A stretch of 64,000 bases of DNA from Myrmaecium sp. VS I D KN 1 (lineage: Eukaryota > Ascomycota > Dothideomycetes > Valsariales > Valsariaceae): assembly GCA_019775845.1 (NCBI GenBank), contig JADQAV010000036.1, positions 276,565 to 340,564 of the forward strand, written 5' to 3'. Positions 11,543-22,794 of the stretch are shown here, one piece after another. The position numbers and the translations under genes are program-made. Position 1 is the stretch's first letter. Each line of letters begins with the position of its first letter. The notes beneath the pieces were generated by a model, which did no database searches, was not told the DNA's origin, and was given only the letters and a program-made list of their open reading frames with translations.

Positions 11543-13025
11543 TCAAGCGGTAGCTTCAGCAGCATCCGTCTTGCTTTTCTTCGCTTCCGGCTCCGCACCC
11601 GCATCCTCCTCCCGCGCGCGCTTCTTCGGGCTCTCGGCGCCGGCACCACCGGTCGCTGCAACGACGGGGACGCCCCTGCATGATTCGTGTCAGTAAAACG
11701 ACGGATGATTGGAGATTTTGCCATCGTAGTGAGAAGGAGATTGACATACCTCGCATCCTTCTGGACCTCCTTCTTCTCCTGCTGCTGCTGCTGCGGCTTC
11801 TCCTCCTCGCCCTTCCGGTCACCGCCGTTCCGGTCATCCCGGCGGCCGCCACGGTTAGGACGGTGTCCGCCCCTCCTCTTCTGGAAGTCCTCCCGCCTTC
11901 CCTTCCAATCATCCTTGTCTCCACCGTCGCGATCGCGACCGCCTCTCCCGCCGCGGCCGCCCCGGCCACGACCGCGGTGTCCGCCACGGCCATTGCCGTT
12001 GTTCGGCTTGACGCGGCCAGCCTTGATGTCCTCGATCTTCTGGTCGACGTACGCCTGCTTGGACATGATCTTGAGCTCGCGGCCCTGGAAGGTGGGCTTG
12101 GGGTCGAGGGCGAGGAACTGCTGTTGGGTCTGCTCGGAGTCAAACTCGACGAAGACGGAGCCCTTGAACGCCTTGGACTTGTCGTCGACGCGGCGGAGGC
12201 GCACCGCGCGCACCGGCCCGTACGGCTCGAAAAACTTTTCGATGTCCAGCTGGCTCGTCGTCGTCTCCGGGCCGAAGCCCTTGGCGTAGATGCTGCGTGG
12301 CAGCGTGCGGTCGTTGACAATCTTGGCGGTTCGCTCGGCGTCGTACTTGGTGCCCAGGTCCTCGGGCAGGGGCACCTTGCGCTTCACGTCGGCGTCGTTG
12401 TTCACCAGCTCGAGGGTTTCGGACTCCTTCAGGGCGGCCACGACGGCCGAGTAGGGCTGGAAGCGCTTCATGCGCTTGAAGCTGTGGATGAGTTTCAACG
12501 GCACGGCGTTGTTCTTGGACCCGCCCACGGTGTCGAAGAGGAACTTGTCCTGCATCAGGTTCGAGTCGGAGAAGTAGAACTCGACCTGCTTGCGGATCTC
12601 AACCGGGTCGTCCGTCTCCGGGAGGGACTCGTAGTCGGTCCGGGTAGTCGTCTTGCGGTACGGTTTCCGCTCACGACGGCCGTCATGACGCTCCGGGGAC
12701 CGCGAGCGCTTCGTGCCGCGGGATTCTTGATTGTCCTCCTTTGCTTCGGCGGGCTTGTCACCGTTCGCGAGCTGCTCGTCCGACTTGGCTTCTTCGGCTT
12801 TGCTCTCCTCGGGCTTGGTCTCTTCCTTAGCTGAAGAGGGTCAGTCACAAGCTGCGCAGGTGCGAACCGCCGTCGCTCACCTTGCGTCTGTTCCTCGGCA
12901 GGGGCGGGGGCAGCGTCGGTTCCAGTCGCTTCCTTTGCCTCAGTCTGGGGGTTAACGGTCTGCTCGTTGGGGAGGGGAGTGGCAGCCGGGTCGGTCTCGA
13001 CCGCCTCAACAGGAGGAGCGGACAT
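11543..13025 (-). CDS. La protein (RNA 3'-end chaperone, Lhp1-like)
   Basis: Exons on the minus strand are 13025-12881, 12830-11750 and 11675-11543, giving 452 residues. The introns are 50 and 74 bases; the first has TGACTGAC before CAG. The N-terminal 110 residues are Glu/Ala/Lys-rich. The La motif follows (IRKQVEFYFSDSNLMQDKF, near residues 125-145 and onward), then an RRM from about residue 226 to 315 (RSIYAKGF... GSVFVEF). After it come an RG/RGG-rich segment and a Lys/Gln-rich stretch. The final exon encodes a basic nuclear-signal-like SPKKRAREED. La proteins bind the UUU-OH end of RNA polymerase III transcripts in the nucleus and help tRNA maturation. The gene diverges from the uS4m gene across 435 bases. 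Confidence 0.93.
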
Positions 13026-13460
13026 TGCGAGAGAGATGTGTGGAGGTATATAGAGTGGGAAGAGGAGGAAAAAGATCGAGGGAAGGAGGAGGTTGTTGTT
13101 TGGAAGAGGAGGGTTAGAAGTACTAATCCCTATCGTGAGTCGAAAAGTACGAATGGGGAGAAAAGCGACCGGCGGGGCTGGACGGGCTGGATTTTTCTGA
13201 CGGGGAAAATCTATGCGGGAGCTATGACCACCCCGAAGTGCAGGCAAAGCAACGGGTGGGGATCCAGGCAGCGACTCGAAAATACCAAGGCACCAAGGCA
13301 TTCCTCTATCCTTCTGATATTGCGCCTCAGGCACGAAACTCGGAAGAACTTAGGGTCCGACGTCCGATCCGCCCCGGCGTCCCCCAAATCTTCCCAAGAG
13401 GCGGAAGGTCGCGGTGAAGGGACGGGATGAGCACGACAAGAGCCTCCACCGCCGCCCATC
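13026..13460. promoter_or_regulatory. shared intergenic region between La and uS4m genes
   Basis: These 435 bases separate two divergent start codons, so both promoters must lie here. No TATA box or other clear element was identified. Confidence 0.55.
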
Positions 13461-14864
13461 ATGCGCAAGAGATTCCACACCCTCAAGAGATTCGTATGTA
13501 GCCAATTCAAGCGTGTCCACGGCCCTCCTCTCCGTCCTGTCTGACCATCACTTTCCTTCCCTCCCTCCAGAAAATCCGGCAAGACTGGAGCAAAGAGAAC
13601 CTCTTCAACCTCTCCCGGCTGAAAGCGCCCTCGATCGGCCGGGGCACGCTCTTCCAGCAGAAATGGATCGCCAAGCGGGAGACGCGTGGCTACCACGGCG
13701 AGCAGGTCCGCGAGCGGCAGTGGGAGCGCATGTTCAAGCGACGCATCCCCGCCGTCGTGCCCATGGACGCCTCCTACCTGGCCACTACCGACGGCTCTGA
13801 GATCGCGGCCGGGCGAGGATCCGGCGTGGATAATATCCGAGGCGTTAAGATCGCCACGCCCCCGACGCCGTACATGCAGCACACCTTTTGGCCCATCGAG
13901 CGGCGGCTGGACACGGCGATCTTCCGGGCGCTGTTCGCCAGCAGCACGAGGCAGGCGAGGCAGTTTGTCGTGCACGGCCATGTTAGGGTCAATGGGAAGA
14001 AGGTTCGTTTTCCTGACACCTCCCAAGAGGAGAGAATTCTGGGGCGGGAGAGGAAAAGCTGACAACCGGGTCCAGATGGTGTATCCCGGATACCTTCTCA
14101 ACCCCGGCGACATGTTCCAAGTCGATGTCGAACGCGTGATGTGGGGCACAGGCGCGAAGAAGCACCCCTCCAAGCAGGAACGACGACGGAGACGCAAGGA
14201 AGGCGCCAACAAGGAGGCCGCCGGCGAAGCCGAGCAGAGCGAGGAGGAGGCCGAACCGTCGGAAACGGCGGGAGAGAAGGAAGCGGACGCCCCCGCCGCC
14301 AAACCGGCCGAAGAAGAATTCAACCCCAAAACCACGCTGAAAAACCTCCTCTCCACCGCCAAGACGATCCTGACGGAGAAAGACGTGTCGGCGAACCGCA
14401 AAAAGGAGCTCCGCGCCTTCAGCGCGACGGTGAAAAAGCTGCTCTCCCACGCCGCCTCCACGACCGAAGCCACAACGTCGGACCTGGAGTCGCAACTCTC
14501 GACCATCATGAGCAAGCTGAACCTGAAATCCGCGGCGGAGAAGCGGCGCGAGAAGGGCACGGACGCGCCCGACGACGGCCGCACCGTGCTCGCCGAGGAG
14601 GAGCAGCGCACGCTCGAGGACGCCCTCGCCCTCCTCCGCGAGAACCCGATCGACGAGAGCAAGCCGTACCTCACCCCCTGGCGCCCCAAGGACTACATGA
14701 GCGCGTTCGCGTTCATCCCCCGGTACCTCGAGGTCAATCAGAATGTCTGCGCGGCGGTGTACTTGCGCCACCCGGCGGCGCGCCCCGGCATGGCGGAGAT
14801 CCCGTCGCCGTTTGCGTTCGAGACGAATCAGCTTGCGTTCCAGTGGTATTTGCGGAGGCGGTGA
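13461..14864 (+). CDS. nam9: mitochondrial small-subunit ribosomal protein uS4m (Nam9-like)
   Basis: Exons are 13461-13493, 13571-14002 and 14076-14864, giving 417 residues. The first exon encodes only eleven residues, starting [11 protein letters not shown]. Both introns have CTGAC branch sites and all joins keep frame. Residues about 100-175 are an S4 RNA-binding domain ([20 protein letters not shown], then VNGKK joined to [12 protein letters not shown] across intron 2). The rest is a long charged Ala/Glu/Lys extension, as in fungal mitochondrial S4 proteins, and a conserved end after FIPRYLEVN. The protein helps assemble the mitoribosome small subunit. Confidence 0.92.
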
Positions 14865-15861
14865 GGAGGGAGTTGGTTTGGTGGAGTGCGGATGGGGAAA
14901 TGGGAAAATGGGGAAGGGGTTGGGAAAAGAGGGAAATGGGCGTGGAAGAGGGTGGAGGAGAGGAGTTTCGTATTGTACTACTACTACTACTATCATGATG
15001 ATGCACACGGTAGACTCTCTCCCATCGACGTCGATTTTGACTCCCAGCTCGTTCAGCTCGTTCATCTCGACACAAAACCACTCGTGATCTGTCATATTCG
15101 CTTGGAAGGTTCGTAGTGCTTGCATTTCCATCGCTTTCGTACCGGGGCTAGCATACTCATAAGTTGGGAAGAAAAAAAAAAGAAAAAAAAAGAAAGAGAG
15201 AGTGAGTGAGTGTGAGAGAGGAAGGAAACACAGGGTGAGCCCCATAAGCAAGGAGAAGGAAAAGGGAGTGCATATCATGCCCATAAAGCAACCATATCAG
15301 GTAAGGAGAAAAACAGAGACAGATCCTACAGAACTCCCACGCAATGCATGCATAATGCTCGTTGTGAATAGCAAAGAAAGAAAAGGACAAACAGGAAGGA
15401 AATGGAAGAAAATGAAAAGGGAGTCTTGGAGGGGGGTTGTGGATGGAGTCATCGCCACAAACACCACCCAGCAACAACCCTTTCAGCATGCTTTCCTCAT
15501 CCGCCGCATACCATGCCATGCCATAATGCAGGGCCACATCATCGCATCCCACCCATATCCAATTCCCATTCCCTCCGATGCGATGTTCCGATCCCAGCTT
15601 GCAAGTTCTCATGTGTAGGAGAAGATCCAGATGAGAAGATGTAAGGATGAGTGAAGGAAAATGACAAAGGAGAAAAGGCGAAAAGGAGAGAAGGTGGAAG
15701 GAGAGAGCCTTGCGGAGGTGATGGAGAGGAAAAGCCAAAGGAAAGGAGAAAGGAAATCCAAAAAGGGAAGATAGGAAGGAGAGGAGGGACCTCCCACTCC
15801 ACCTTACCTTCCCCATCCACCGCCAGGGAGGTGATAACCGAGAGCACTCACGGAGCCCTCT
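14865..15861. other. gene-free stretch between convergent genes
   Basis: Purine-rich low-complexity sequence: an A/GA run at about 15171-15220 and GGAAAGGAGAAA-like sequence at about 15640-15790. It fits two facing 3' untranslated regions. The open frames here are compositionally biased and match nothing I know. Confidence 0.6.
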
Positions 15862-17319
15862 CTAAACCCTCCAAACCCTCATACCCGCCTGACCCCTTCC
15901 AACCGCCTTAACCCACTCTTCAATCACACCTCTGATCTCCGTCTCCCCCTCGCCAACCCACGGTCCACCTCCCTCCTCCCAGAGGGGCATCTTCCCGCCA
16001 TACTGCATCCGCCAATCCGTCTTCATGGCGCGAATACCAGGCTGCCTCTGCTTCGGGGTCGGGGTGGGCATCTCGTGTCCATCCACGTCGTCTCCCTCCG
16101 CATCGGCATCGGCATCGGCACCGTCCGCTTCCACGTCCGTCTCCATGCCGCCGAGGCCGCTGTCGTAGGAGTTGGCGGGCGAGGGCGCGTCGACGTGCTC
16201 CTCTGGCTCGTGGGCGAGGCGCAGGAAGGCGGATTTGATTTCGGTGCGGGAGATTAGGGTGGAGGGGAAGGCGAGGAGGTGATAAGGGGATGATGTCGGA
16301 ATGGAAGGAACGGGAGCTGGCTGAGTACCGGAGAGCTTGCTCGTAGTGAACATGGGAGAGACGTTCTCCTTGTTCCTTTCCCCGTTCAGGAATTCCGGGG
16401 TGAAAGGCTGCTGCTGCTGGATGAGCAGGCCAAGCCAGTGGGTTTCTTCCGGGGCTGGCGTGGAGAGCCGAGCTGGGGTTGCTGGGAGGGTGGTGGGCAA
16501 TGTGGAGGTGACGACTTCGACGGCTTTCAGAGAAATTGCTTCTGAGGAAGGGAAGGCGAGGTAGGTACGGGTGCGGCCCTTCTCAATTTGATAGAGTGAG
16601 ACGGCCAGCAAAGGAGCCGTATTGGCAGACTCGGGTTGTGGCTGCAATAGCTGCTGTTGTCGAGATGGCCTTGTGGGAGTGGTGGGAGGAGTGCCGAGGG
16701 CTGGGGTAGGCTTGTGGTGATGAGCGAGCCATTGGTTGAGGCAATGGGCAAGTCCGGGAACTTTGTAAGGAGCTGCCAGGTCAGGCACCAATGTACGTTG
16801 ATGCAAGAGAGATCCGCCGATATGATTCCTGGGCGAGTGATTCAGTTCTCTGGCGGGTTGCTCATCGGAGATCGAAGACAATATCTCAAACGAAGAGGCT
16901 TTGGTTGGGACGGGTGTCTTTTGAGGCTTGCGGCACCGCTGGTTGATCTCGTCTGCCTCCTCGCCCGATGAATACTCCAGCAAGTCGAGCAGCTGTTGCT
17001 GACGACTGATGGTCCTGTCTGGGCGCTCAATCACTTGACTCGACGGGTCAAGCTTGATTTCTTTGCGTAGTGCCGAAGGATAACGAGGTTCATTGACGTT
17101 GCGAGGACGCTTACGGGACTGTGAGCCCGCATTGACGGCCAGAGGTGAAACGCTTGGTGGGTAAGGCGGAAGAGCTACGGCAACATGCTCTGACGTTCGA
17201 AGGCCAAGGAAGGATTGAAGTGAGAGGGACGCTTTTGCAACTGAGCCTATACGAGCCTCAAAGTTCTTGTTCCAGGCCTCTTGCTCGGCAACGGCGTCCT
17301 CTGTCGGTTGTCGAGGCAT
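15862..17319 (-). CDS. uncharacterised protein, Pro/Ser/Gln-rich
   Basis: A single exon of 485 residues from the ATG at 17319. The frame is open further upstream, but that part reads a (GGT)n run and has no better start. I do not recognise the family. Visible features are a charged N-terminal segment (about residues 8-40) that could be helical, a basic patch SRKRPRN as a possible nuclear signal, a Gln-rich stretch, an alternating Ala-Asp acidic run, and a C-terminal end rich in Gly and Trp (WRMQYGGKMPLWEEGGG). The long uninterrupted frame and non-repetitive ends support a real gene. An intracellular regulatory protein is possible, but that is only a guess. Confidence 0.65.
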   Translation of the reverse strand: MPRQPTEDAVAEQEAWNKNFEARIGSVAKASLSLQSFLGLRTSEHVAVALPPYPPSVSPLAVNAGSQSRKRPRNVNEPRYPSALRKEIKLDPSSQVIERPDRTISRQQQLLDLLEYSSGEEADEINQRCRKPQKTPVPTKASSFEILSSISDEQPARELNHSPRNHIGGSLLHQRTLVPDLAAPYKVPGLAHCLNQWLAHHHKPTPALGTPPTTPTRPSRQQQLLQPQPESANTAPLLAVSLYQIEKGRTRTYLAFPSSEAISLKAVEVVTSTLPTTLPATPARLSTPAPEETHWLGLLIQQQQPFTPEFLNGERNKENVSPMFTTSKLSGTQPAPVPSIPTSSPYHLLAFPSTLISRTEIKSAFLRLAHEPEEHVDAPSPANSYDSGLGGMETDVEADGADADADAEGDDVDGHEMPTPTPKQRQPGIRAMKTDWRMQYGGKMPLWEEGGGPWVGEGETEIRGVIEEWVKAVGRGQAGMRVWRV

Positions 17320-19573
17320 GACTTTGATGACGGAAAGGTAGTACAAAGGTGGTGGTGGTGGTGGTGGTGGTGGAGGAGAATGAGGAGGATGAGGAGCGGA
17401 GGGCTGAGTAAAGTACTGGCGGGGTAGAAGAAGTGAAAGTGTTTGTCGGTGTACAGCGATCGATAAGAGAATGAAGGAAGCATTCGGGGGTGGTGGCGGT
17501 GATAGACGGTGAGGCACGGTAGAAATGAAGCGAAGAAGGTCGGGCGGTAACGTGGTACAGAAGTGAAGAATCAAATTGCGGGCGGCGTCACAATAGCATT
17601 GCTTGCCGGAGAATAGCAGGACTTATGCAAAGTAAAGTAAGCACGTGAACTGGGCTTGCGGGTGTAAGGTGAATGGAGGTCGGGTACCGGGAGTGAGCTC
17701 ACTCTTGACCTCTGGCAGCCCGATTACATGACCTGGGGAGGGTAGGGAGAGATGAAGAAGTCGACGAAGAAGAAGCAATTGGGTAAAACAGAAGGGAAGA
17801 AAGGCACTGCGAGGGAGGAAGAGGGAAGAGAAGAGAGGAAGTCAGATCGGTCGAGAGTAAACAGCAGGAGAGAGGAAAAAAAGAAGTCCGCCATGCGGTC
17901 CGGGTGCACCCCACAAGGCGACAATCCGATGTGCCAAGTAGCGAATGACGGATGGACATGACCAGCTCACGGCCCTACCAGCTCCGATCCTGCTGCACCC
18001 CATCACTGATTCAGCTCTCTCTTGATACGTTGTCAACATGACTGTTTACTTTCTTCCTTTCTCTCCTCCCTCAGGATGCATGCCCAACGGCTTATCGAGA
18101 GCCGGCCTTGGGCTTTTTTTTGTAGTCTTCTACGGTTGCTGTCTTGCCGGCGGTCTTGTACCTACAACATTTATGCATCCACAATTGCATTCGCGGCTAT
18201 GACTTCATATCAGCGGAACTATGCATGTCTCACTCGGCTGCTGGAGCACCCCCCTTCGGTTTCCAGTTATCCTCCCTTGATACAGCCCTATGAGTCCTCC
18301 TCGTCCCCTGTTATCAATGCCCCCTCCGGTCATGCCGGTCTCCCTTCACTCTTCCACGTTTTTCGAACAGAGAATGTGCACGCACTTCTGCTGTCACCCG
18401 CTCTGGGTTAGGCGCGTTGGCCAAGTGACTGTCAGCCCCACAACGGGCCGCTCCTCCACTTTTCACAAGCTGTCGGAACACTTTCGCCAGCCGGTCAGGC
18501 GCTCTCGAGCACTCAGACGATCAAGGCTCAAAAGCACACATCGTGGCAACCGGCACACCGGAATCGATATTATAGCACAATCAATCAAGCTGAGGCGGTG
18601 ATCGGGAAGCTGTCGTGTTCGATGCACGGATTCTTGGGATCCCGGTTTCCCCATCAACAGGAGTCAAGAGGAGGCAGACATTGACGCCCTACTGGCTCGG
18701 ACTCCTGAGTCCGACAACGTCCGGAAGACGGCAAGTAGCAAACACAGACTCGTCCAACGGCCGGTTGTGCCTTGTGTCGCTCAAGGCTGACTGGCAGGCT
18801 TTGCCTCTGCCATCCACAAGCTCGTATCCGCGGTCAGGAGTGAGACACAGCCACAGGCCGGATCCCCTCCGGAGCTCCTTTGAGCGTCATCTCCTAGGCC
18901 AGCTACCATTGCGGATGCCATACAGTGATCGACTGCGGTGAGGGCAGTGCGGGCTGCAGGCACATGGTTGCTGGGGGAGGCGGTGGACGATGAGGCGGTG
19001 GAAAGAAGAGAGAAGAGGAAGAGAAGAGAGTGGAGGTTTGCTTTTAAAGGAAAATGTTGGCGGGTGGGGCGGCAGAACTTCTGGAAGCCTGCCGGATATG
19101 GACTAGCTCGGTTCAGCGTCGGCTGGCATTTCTGCCTTGCAGATCAGGCGCATATTGTACGATTCAGCTCGTCTCGGCCGCCGGTCCGATTGGAGAGCCC
19201 ACCACGCCCACTTCACCTTCTCGGCCGCTCAACCACTCACGTCCTCCTCCGCATTCGATCAACAGCCAGTCCTGCCGTGCTTGTTCAGCCTAGCTGTTAG
19301 CCTCCTCGCCCTTCTCACCCACCGTCGCTATTCCCTGCCGCAACGAGCATCGCTTCTCCCTTTGTCTCGTGTTCAATTGCACCGAATCCGGTCATCAAAT
19401 GGGAGTTCCGCTTACTCCCCGCCACCAACGTTCGGAATACTATGGAGCTGAATCCGCGCCGACCTTGCAGGTCTGCCAGTGCTAAGGCGTACACCTGCCG
19501 GCTTATTTAACATTGCCTCGAAAACCCCTTGTGGAGATTGTGTGAATCGTCCTCACCACCAACGCTGTTCATC
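17320..19573. other. 2.25-kb gene-free divergent region
   Basis: This lies between two divergent starts. It holds a (GGT)n run at about 17348-17372 in the probable leader of the minus-strand gene, and an A/G-rich block (17740-17890). From 18000 to 19450 the sequence is mixed with only short, mutually overlapping open frames and no protein I recognise. A TTATTTAAC sequence near 19503 is a possible TATA-like element about 70 bases before the next ATG. Confidence 0.55.
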
Positions 19574-21949
19574 ATGGTCTTGGGATTGTCAAAATTCAAA
19601 TCCGGAGAGAAAGGCGAGGATCTCCGCGACTCCGACGACTATGACACGTCCTTGAAAGAGCGACCTCCCCCTTACGAGGCGATTGACTCTCAGGCATCCA
19701 CAAATGGGGAGAATGTCAACTTGCCGCCAGATCTGACCGAAAGGCTGCAGAACCTCGAACTGGGACCCCGTAACAAGGACCTCCCTTCTCCCGATCACTG
19801 CATAGCGCACCTTAAAGTTCTTGAGACGTTCTACAGGCTGCGGCATGAGATTGGCCATACCGAAGGCTTGTTCGACATCGGAGCAGCCCCAGGAACCCCA
19901 CAGGAAAATCCTGAAGCACATGCGAAGGTCCGGGAGAAGCGCTGGGCTGTCTACGTTGCTCGAGCGGTCGACCGCTTCCATGCTTGGTGGTCGCAGTTCA
20001 TTCCTCATATCACTCCTGAACGGCGTCGCGCTCCGCTCACAGGGTTTGAGCTGACTACTAACAAGCGGCTTCGAGATGTGGTTGTTCTGAATGGCAAAGT
20101 ACTGGAACAGCTACACTCCGAGACCATGCCACCTCTGGATGTGCTTATGGTATGGCATACGTATTTACTCAACCCGAGATGCTTTTTCGAAGACTGCTTC
20201 CGGTATGGGCGAATGGACTTTTACGTGACAGGGTGGCCTTGGCAGGTAAGGGAAGGATATAAACAGTCGACTTTCTGGGGTTCTAATAGAGTTTTCCAGG
20301 CAGTTGATTCGCTGGTCGATCCTGTGACTTTCGAGTACAATGCCCCCGAGCAAGCTAAAGAAACCTTCGAAGCTCATACTGGGCATCGTTGGGATAACCT
20401 TCAAGATCCCCTGACGCAGAACCTCGCGTGCCCCGCATGTGAGCACCGAATGAACGTACCATGGACCCAAGGCTCCGGCTTCCTGGGGGAATCTACTGAA
20501 TTCTCCGCCGGCACCGGGTTGGCAGACGCCAATTTCGACCAGGTTTGCAAAAATTGCGAGGTAAAGATCAATCACGATGCCCTCAAGCTTGCTAAACTGC
20601 GTCACGACGTCAAACAACTGAGTGGATCTGACTTGCCACTTCCTGGAACCGTGCTGGATGTCGACGGGCAACCTCCCGATCTCGCCAGGCTCTTCAGCGG
20701 CGTGCCGACGTGCTACTTTCCTAGCGCACTCGTTGAAAAGGTTCTTTACCGCAAAATCCTTGATTTGACCGAACCTCGATCCGTCCATAAGAATGGCACC
20801 ACACTCGAGGACATCCGTGGCCTGTTCGAAGCCTCCATCAATCAGAAAGCCCACATTCAGTTCGTTACCCGCACACGTTCCGCGCTCAAGCCCCGCGAAA
20901 GGGTTGCCGTTCGCCGCCTAATGTCGCGGTACTGGAACAACCACTCTCCCTTCGCGCTCGATCTCTCCGCCGCCGTCCTCCGCCAAGGTACTTTCATAGA
21001 AAAGATGCATGCCATCGACTGGCTACATTCTCCCGCCCTGAATGCGACCGTGACTCGATGTCTTCAGAAATACACCCGCTTCTTTCGCATCCTGACTAGC
21101 TATCCGACCGAACTCGCCGTTCCCACCCTTGACGTCGACCTTGCCTGGCACACTCACCAGCTCTCCCCGTCTAAATATCATGCCTACTCTACCCTCCGGA
21201 CCGGCAAGCTCGTCGACCATGACGACGCCATCGAATCCTCCACCCTCAGCACCGCATTCGCCTGGACCTCCAAAACATACCAATCCCTCTACTCCCAACC
21301 CTACTCCGAGTGCACCTGCTGGTACTGCGAAGCAATCCGCGAAACCCACACCTCCTCCTTCTCCCGACTGCTCCGCACGCCCCAGTACACCGCCACGCAG
21401 GCCCTGCACGCCGCGCCGCCGCTGCCCGCCGACCCGCTCAAGGCCCCCCACATCTCCGCCCACAACGCCGTCAGCGACGCCAATCCGGACGCCGTCGCCC
21501 GCCGCCGCGTGCACGAGGCCAAGCTCGACCGGGCCTACCACGCCGCCTGCGCCCGCGCCCGCAAGAAGGGCCGCCCGGAGCCGGACCGCGACCAGTACTT
21601 CATCGCGTACGCCTGGGGCTTGCCGATCCCGTATGCGGTGCTCGTCATGCCGTACGCCCCCGATCCGTGCGTGAGCGGGGCGGACGTGCATGCGGGTGAC
21701 TGGTGCAATGTGAATACGGCGCCTGGCGCGGTGGGAGCGTGTGTGGCGGGCGCGTGTGGAGGGATGGCATCGGTGGGGGGCAGTGCGTGTGCGGGTGGTG
21801 GTGGGGGTTGCGGCGGGGTTGGAGCGAGCTGTGGTGCTGGAGCGTGTGGTGGTGGGGGTGGAGGAGGTTGTGGAGGAGGTGGAGGAGGGGGCGGTTGTGG
21901 TGGCGGAGGAGGCGGAGGCGGAGGTGGATGTGGAGGCGGTGGGTGCTGA
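19574..21949 (+). CDS. DUF1399/glycine-rich-domain (GRDP-like) protein with Gly-Cys tail
   Basis: The ATG at 19574 starts a frame ending at 21949. A 54-base segment, 20246-20299 (GTAAGG, CTAAT, TTTCCAG), is probably an in-frame intron; splicing joins GWPWQ to AVDSLVDP and gives 773 residues. The family hallmark occurs twice: PLDVLMVWHTYLLNPRCFF and TLDVDLAWHTHQLSPSKYH. Two CxxC pairs (LACPACEHR and QVCKNCE) and a later CTCWYC suggest metal binding. The last 70 or so residues are almost only Gly and Cys. Plant relatives are linked to development and stress, but the biochemical role in fungi is unknown. A PPPPY motif near residue 37 could bind WW domains. Confidence 0.85.
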   Translation: MVLGLSKFKSGEKGEDLRDSDDYDTSLKERPPPYEAIDSQASTNGENVNLPPDLTERLQNLELGPRNKDLPSPDHCIAHLKVLETFYRLRHEIGHTEGLFDIGAAPGTPQENPEAHAKVREKRWAVYVARAVDRFHAWWSQFIPHITPERRRAPLTGFELTTNKRLRDVVVLNGKVLEQLHSETMPPLDVLMVWHTYLLNPRCFFEDCFRYGRMDFYVTGWPWQVREGYKQSTFWGSNRVFQAVDSLVDPVTFEYNAPEQAKETFEAHTGHRWDNLQDPLTQNLACPACEHRMNVPWTQGSGFLGESTEFSAGTGLADANFDQVCKNCEVKINHDALKLAKLRHDVKQLSGSDLPLPGTVLDVDGQPPDLARLFSGVPTCYFPSALVEKVLYRKILDLTEPRSVHKNGTTLEDIRGLFEASINQKAHIQFVTRTRSALKPRERVAVRRLMSRYWNNHSPFALDLSAAVLRQGTFIEKMHAIDWLHSPALNATVTRCLQKYTRFFRILTSYPTELAVPTLDVDLAWHTHQLSPSKYHAYSTLRTGKLVDHDDAIESSTLSTAFAWTSKTYQSLYSQPYSECTCWYCEAIRETHTSSFSRLLRTPQYTATQALHAAPPLPADPLKAPHISAHNAVSDANPDAVARRRVHEAKLDRAYHAACARARKKGRPEPDRDQYFIAYAWGLPIPYAVLVMPYAPDPCVSGADVHAGDWCNVNTAPGAVGACVAGACGGMASVGGSACAGGGGGCGGVGASCGAGACGGGGGGGCGGGGGGGGCGGGGGGGGGGCGGGGC

Positions 21950-22794
21950 GAGCACCGTTGTGGTATTGATGCCGGCAACACCGTCCAAGCCCCAGGCTTT
22001 GCACAAACTACCGAATGTGGCGGCTTCGATGGCATCGAAGAGTTCTCGAGAAGCCAGACTCACTCAGAGAGACTACCCACCGTCCATTTCAACCCGCTCC
22101 AGCACCCCAAGCGCCTCCCAACGACCCCCCTATATAACCCCGGGACCTTCATGAGTCCATACCACGCAGAATTCCATCGCACGCCGCCGCAAGAGTCACA
22201 TCATACATAAACGCATCAGATCTGCAGCAAACGTCGCCCCGGAAACGGCACCAAGAGCGATCCGAAGCGTGGCAAACCTACCACACAGAACCGCGTCCGG
22301 CAGAAGCAGAAAGATATTGATCTTCAATCCTATACCCCGCTGGTTTCAGGGAACAGGGGGGGTGACGCACGCATGGAAACACAACTCGGAGACGGTGAGC
22401 TTTGGGGAGGATATGTGGTGAAGTCGACTCCACGCCTTCTTTCCTGTCATTTTTCTGTTCATGTACCTTTTTCCGTTGGGTCTTATGACGATAATGACGA
22501 CGCCGAAGACACGACGGCCGGCAGAGTACTGGGTTGGTACATATGAAGGAATAAGCGATATCTTTTATGGAAACGACGGTTTTCGTAAACAATAACTTTG
22601 ACTGTCTTTACCCTCATGGGTGCAATATGATTCAGTTGTCATTCTGCTTGGTTTATCTACGCAGCAATTATCCATGCGATCATCTACTACGACAGATCGC
22701 CTTATCAAACCGCTAGCTAGTCGCCTCCAGACATAATAGCAGGTACTGAGCCACGAGCGTAGCGAGAAACTCCCCCTCACAGATAAAACACCCC
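21950..22794. other. gene-free stretch between convergent genes
   Basis: This lies between the 3' ends of the DUF1399 gene and the next minus-strand gene. No recognisable coding, RNA or repeat feature was seen. Confidence 0.6.

Noticed and set aside
13211-14689. 492-codon open frame on the minus strand
   Set aside because: Overlaps the uS4m gene, whose exons, introns and S4 domain are well supported; the antisense frame is Ser/Arg/Leu-rich without known motifs.
13989-15284. 431-codon open frame on the minus strand
   Set aside because: Also antisense to the uS4m gene and extends into low-complexity sequence.
17317-17574. 85-residue N-terminal extension of the 485-residue unknown protein
   Set aside because: It reads Pro/His runs from a (GGT)n repeat and lacks an ATG with a better context than 17319.
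21023-22063. Minus-strand frames with long Pro or Thr/Ser runs
   Set aside because: They are the complement of the Gly-Cys codons of the DUF1399 gene.
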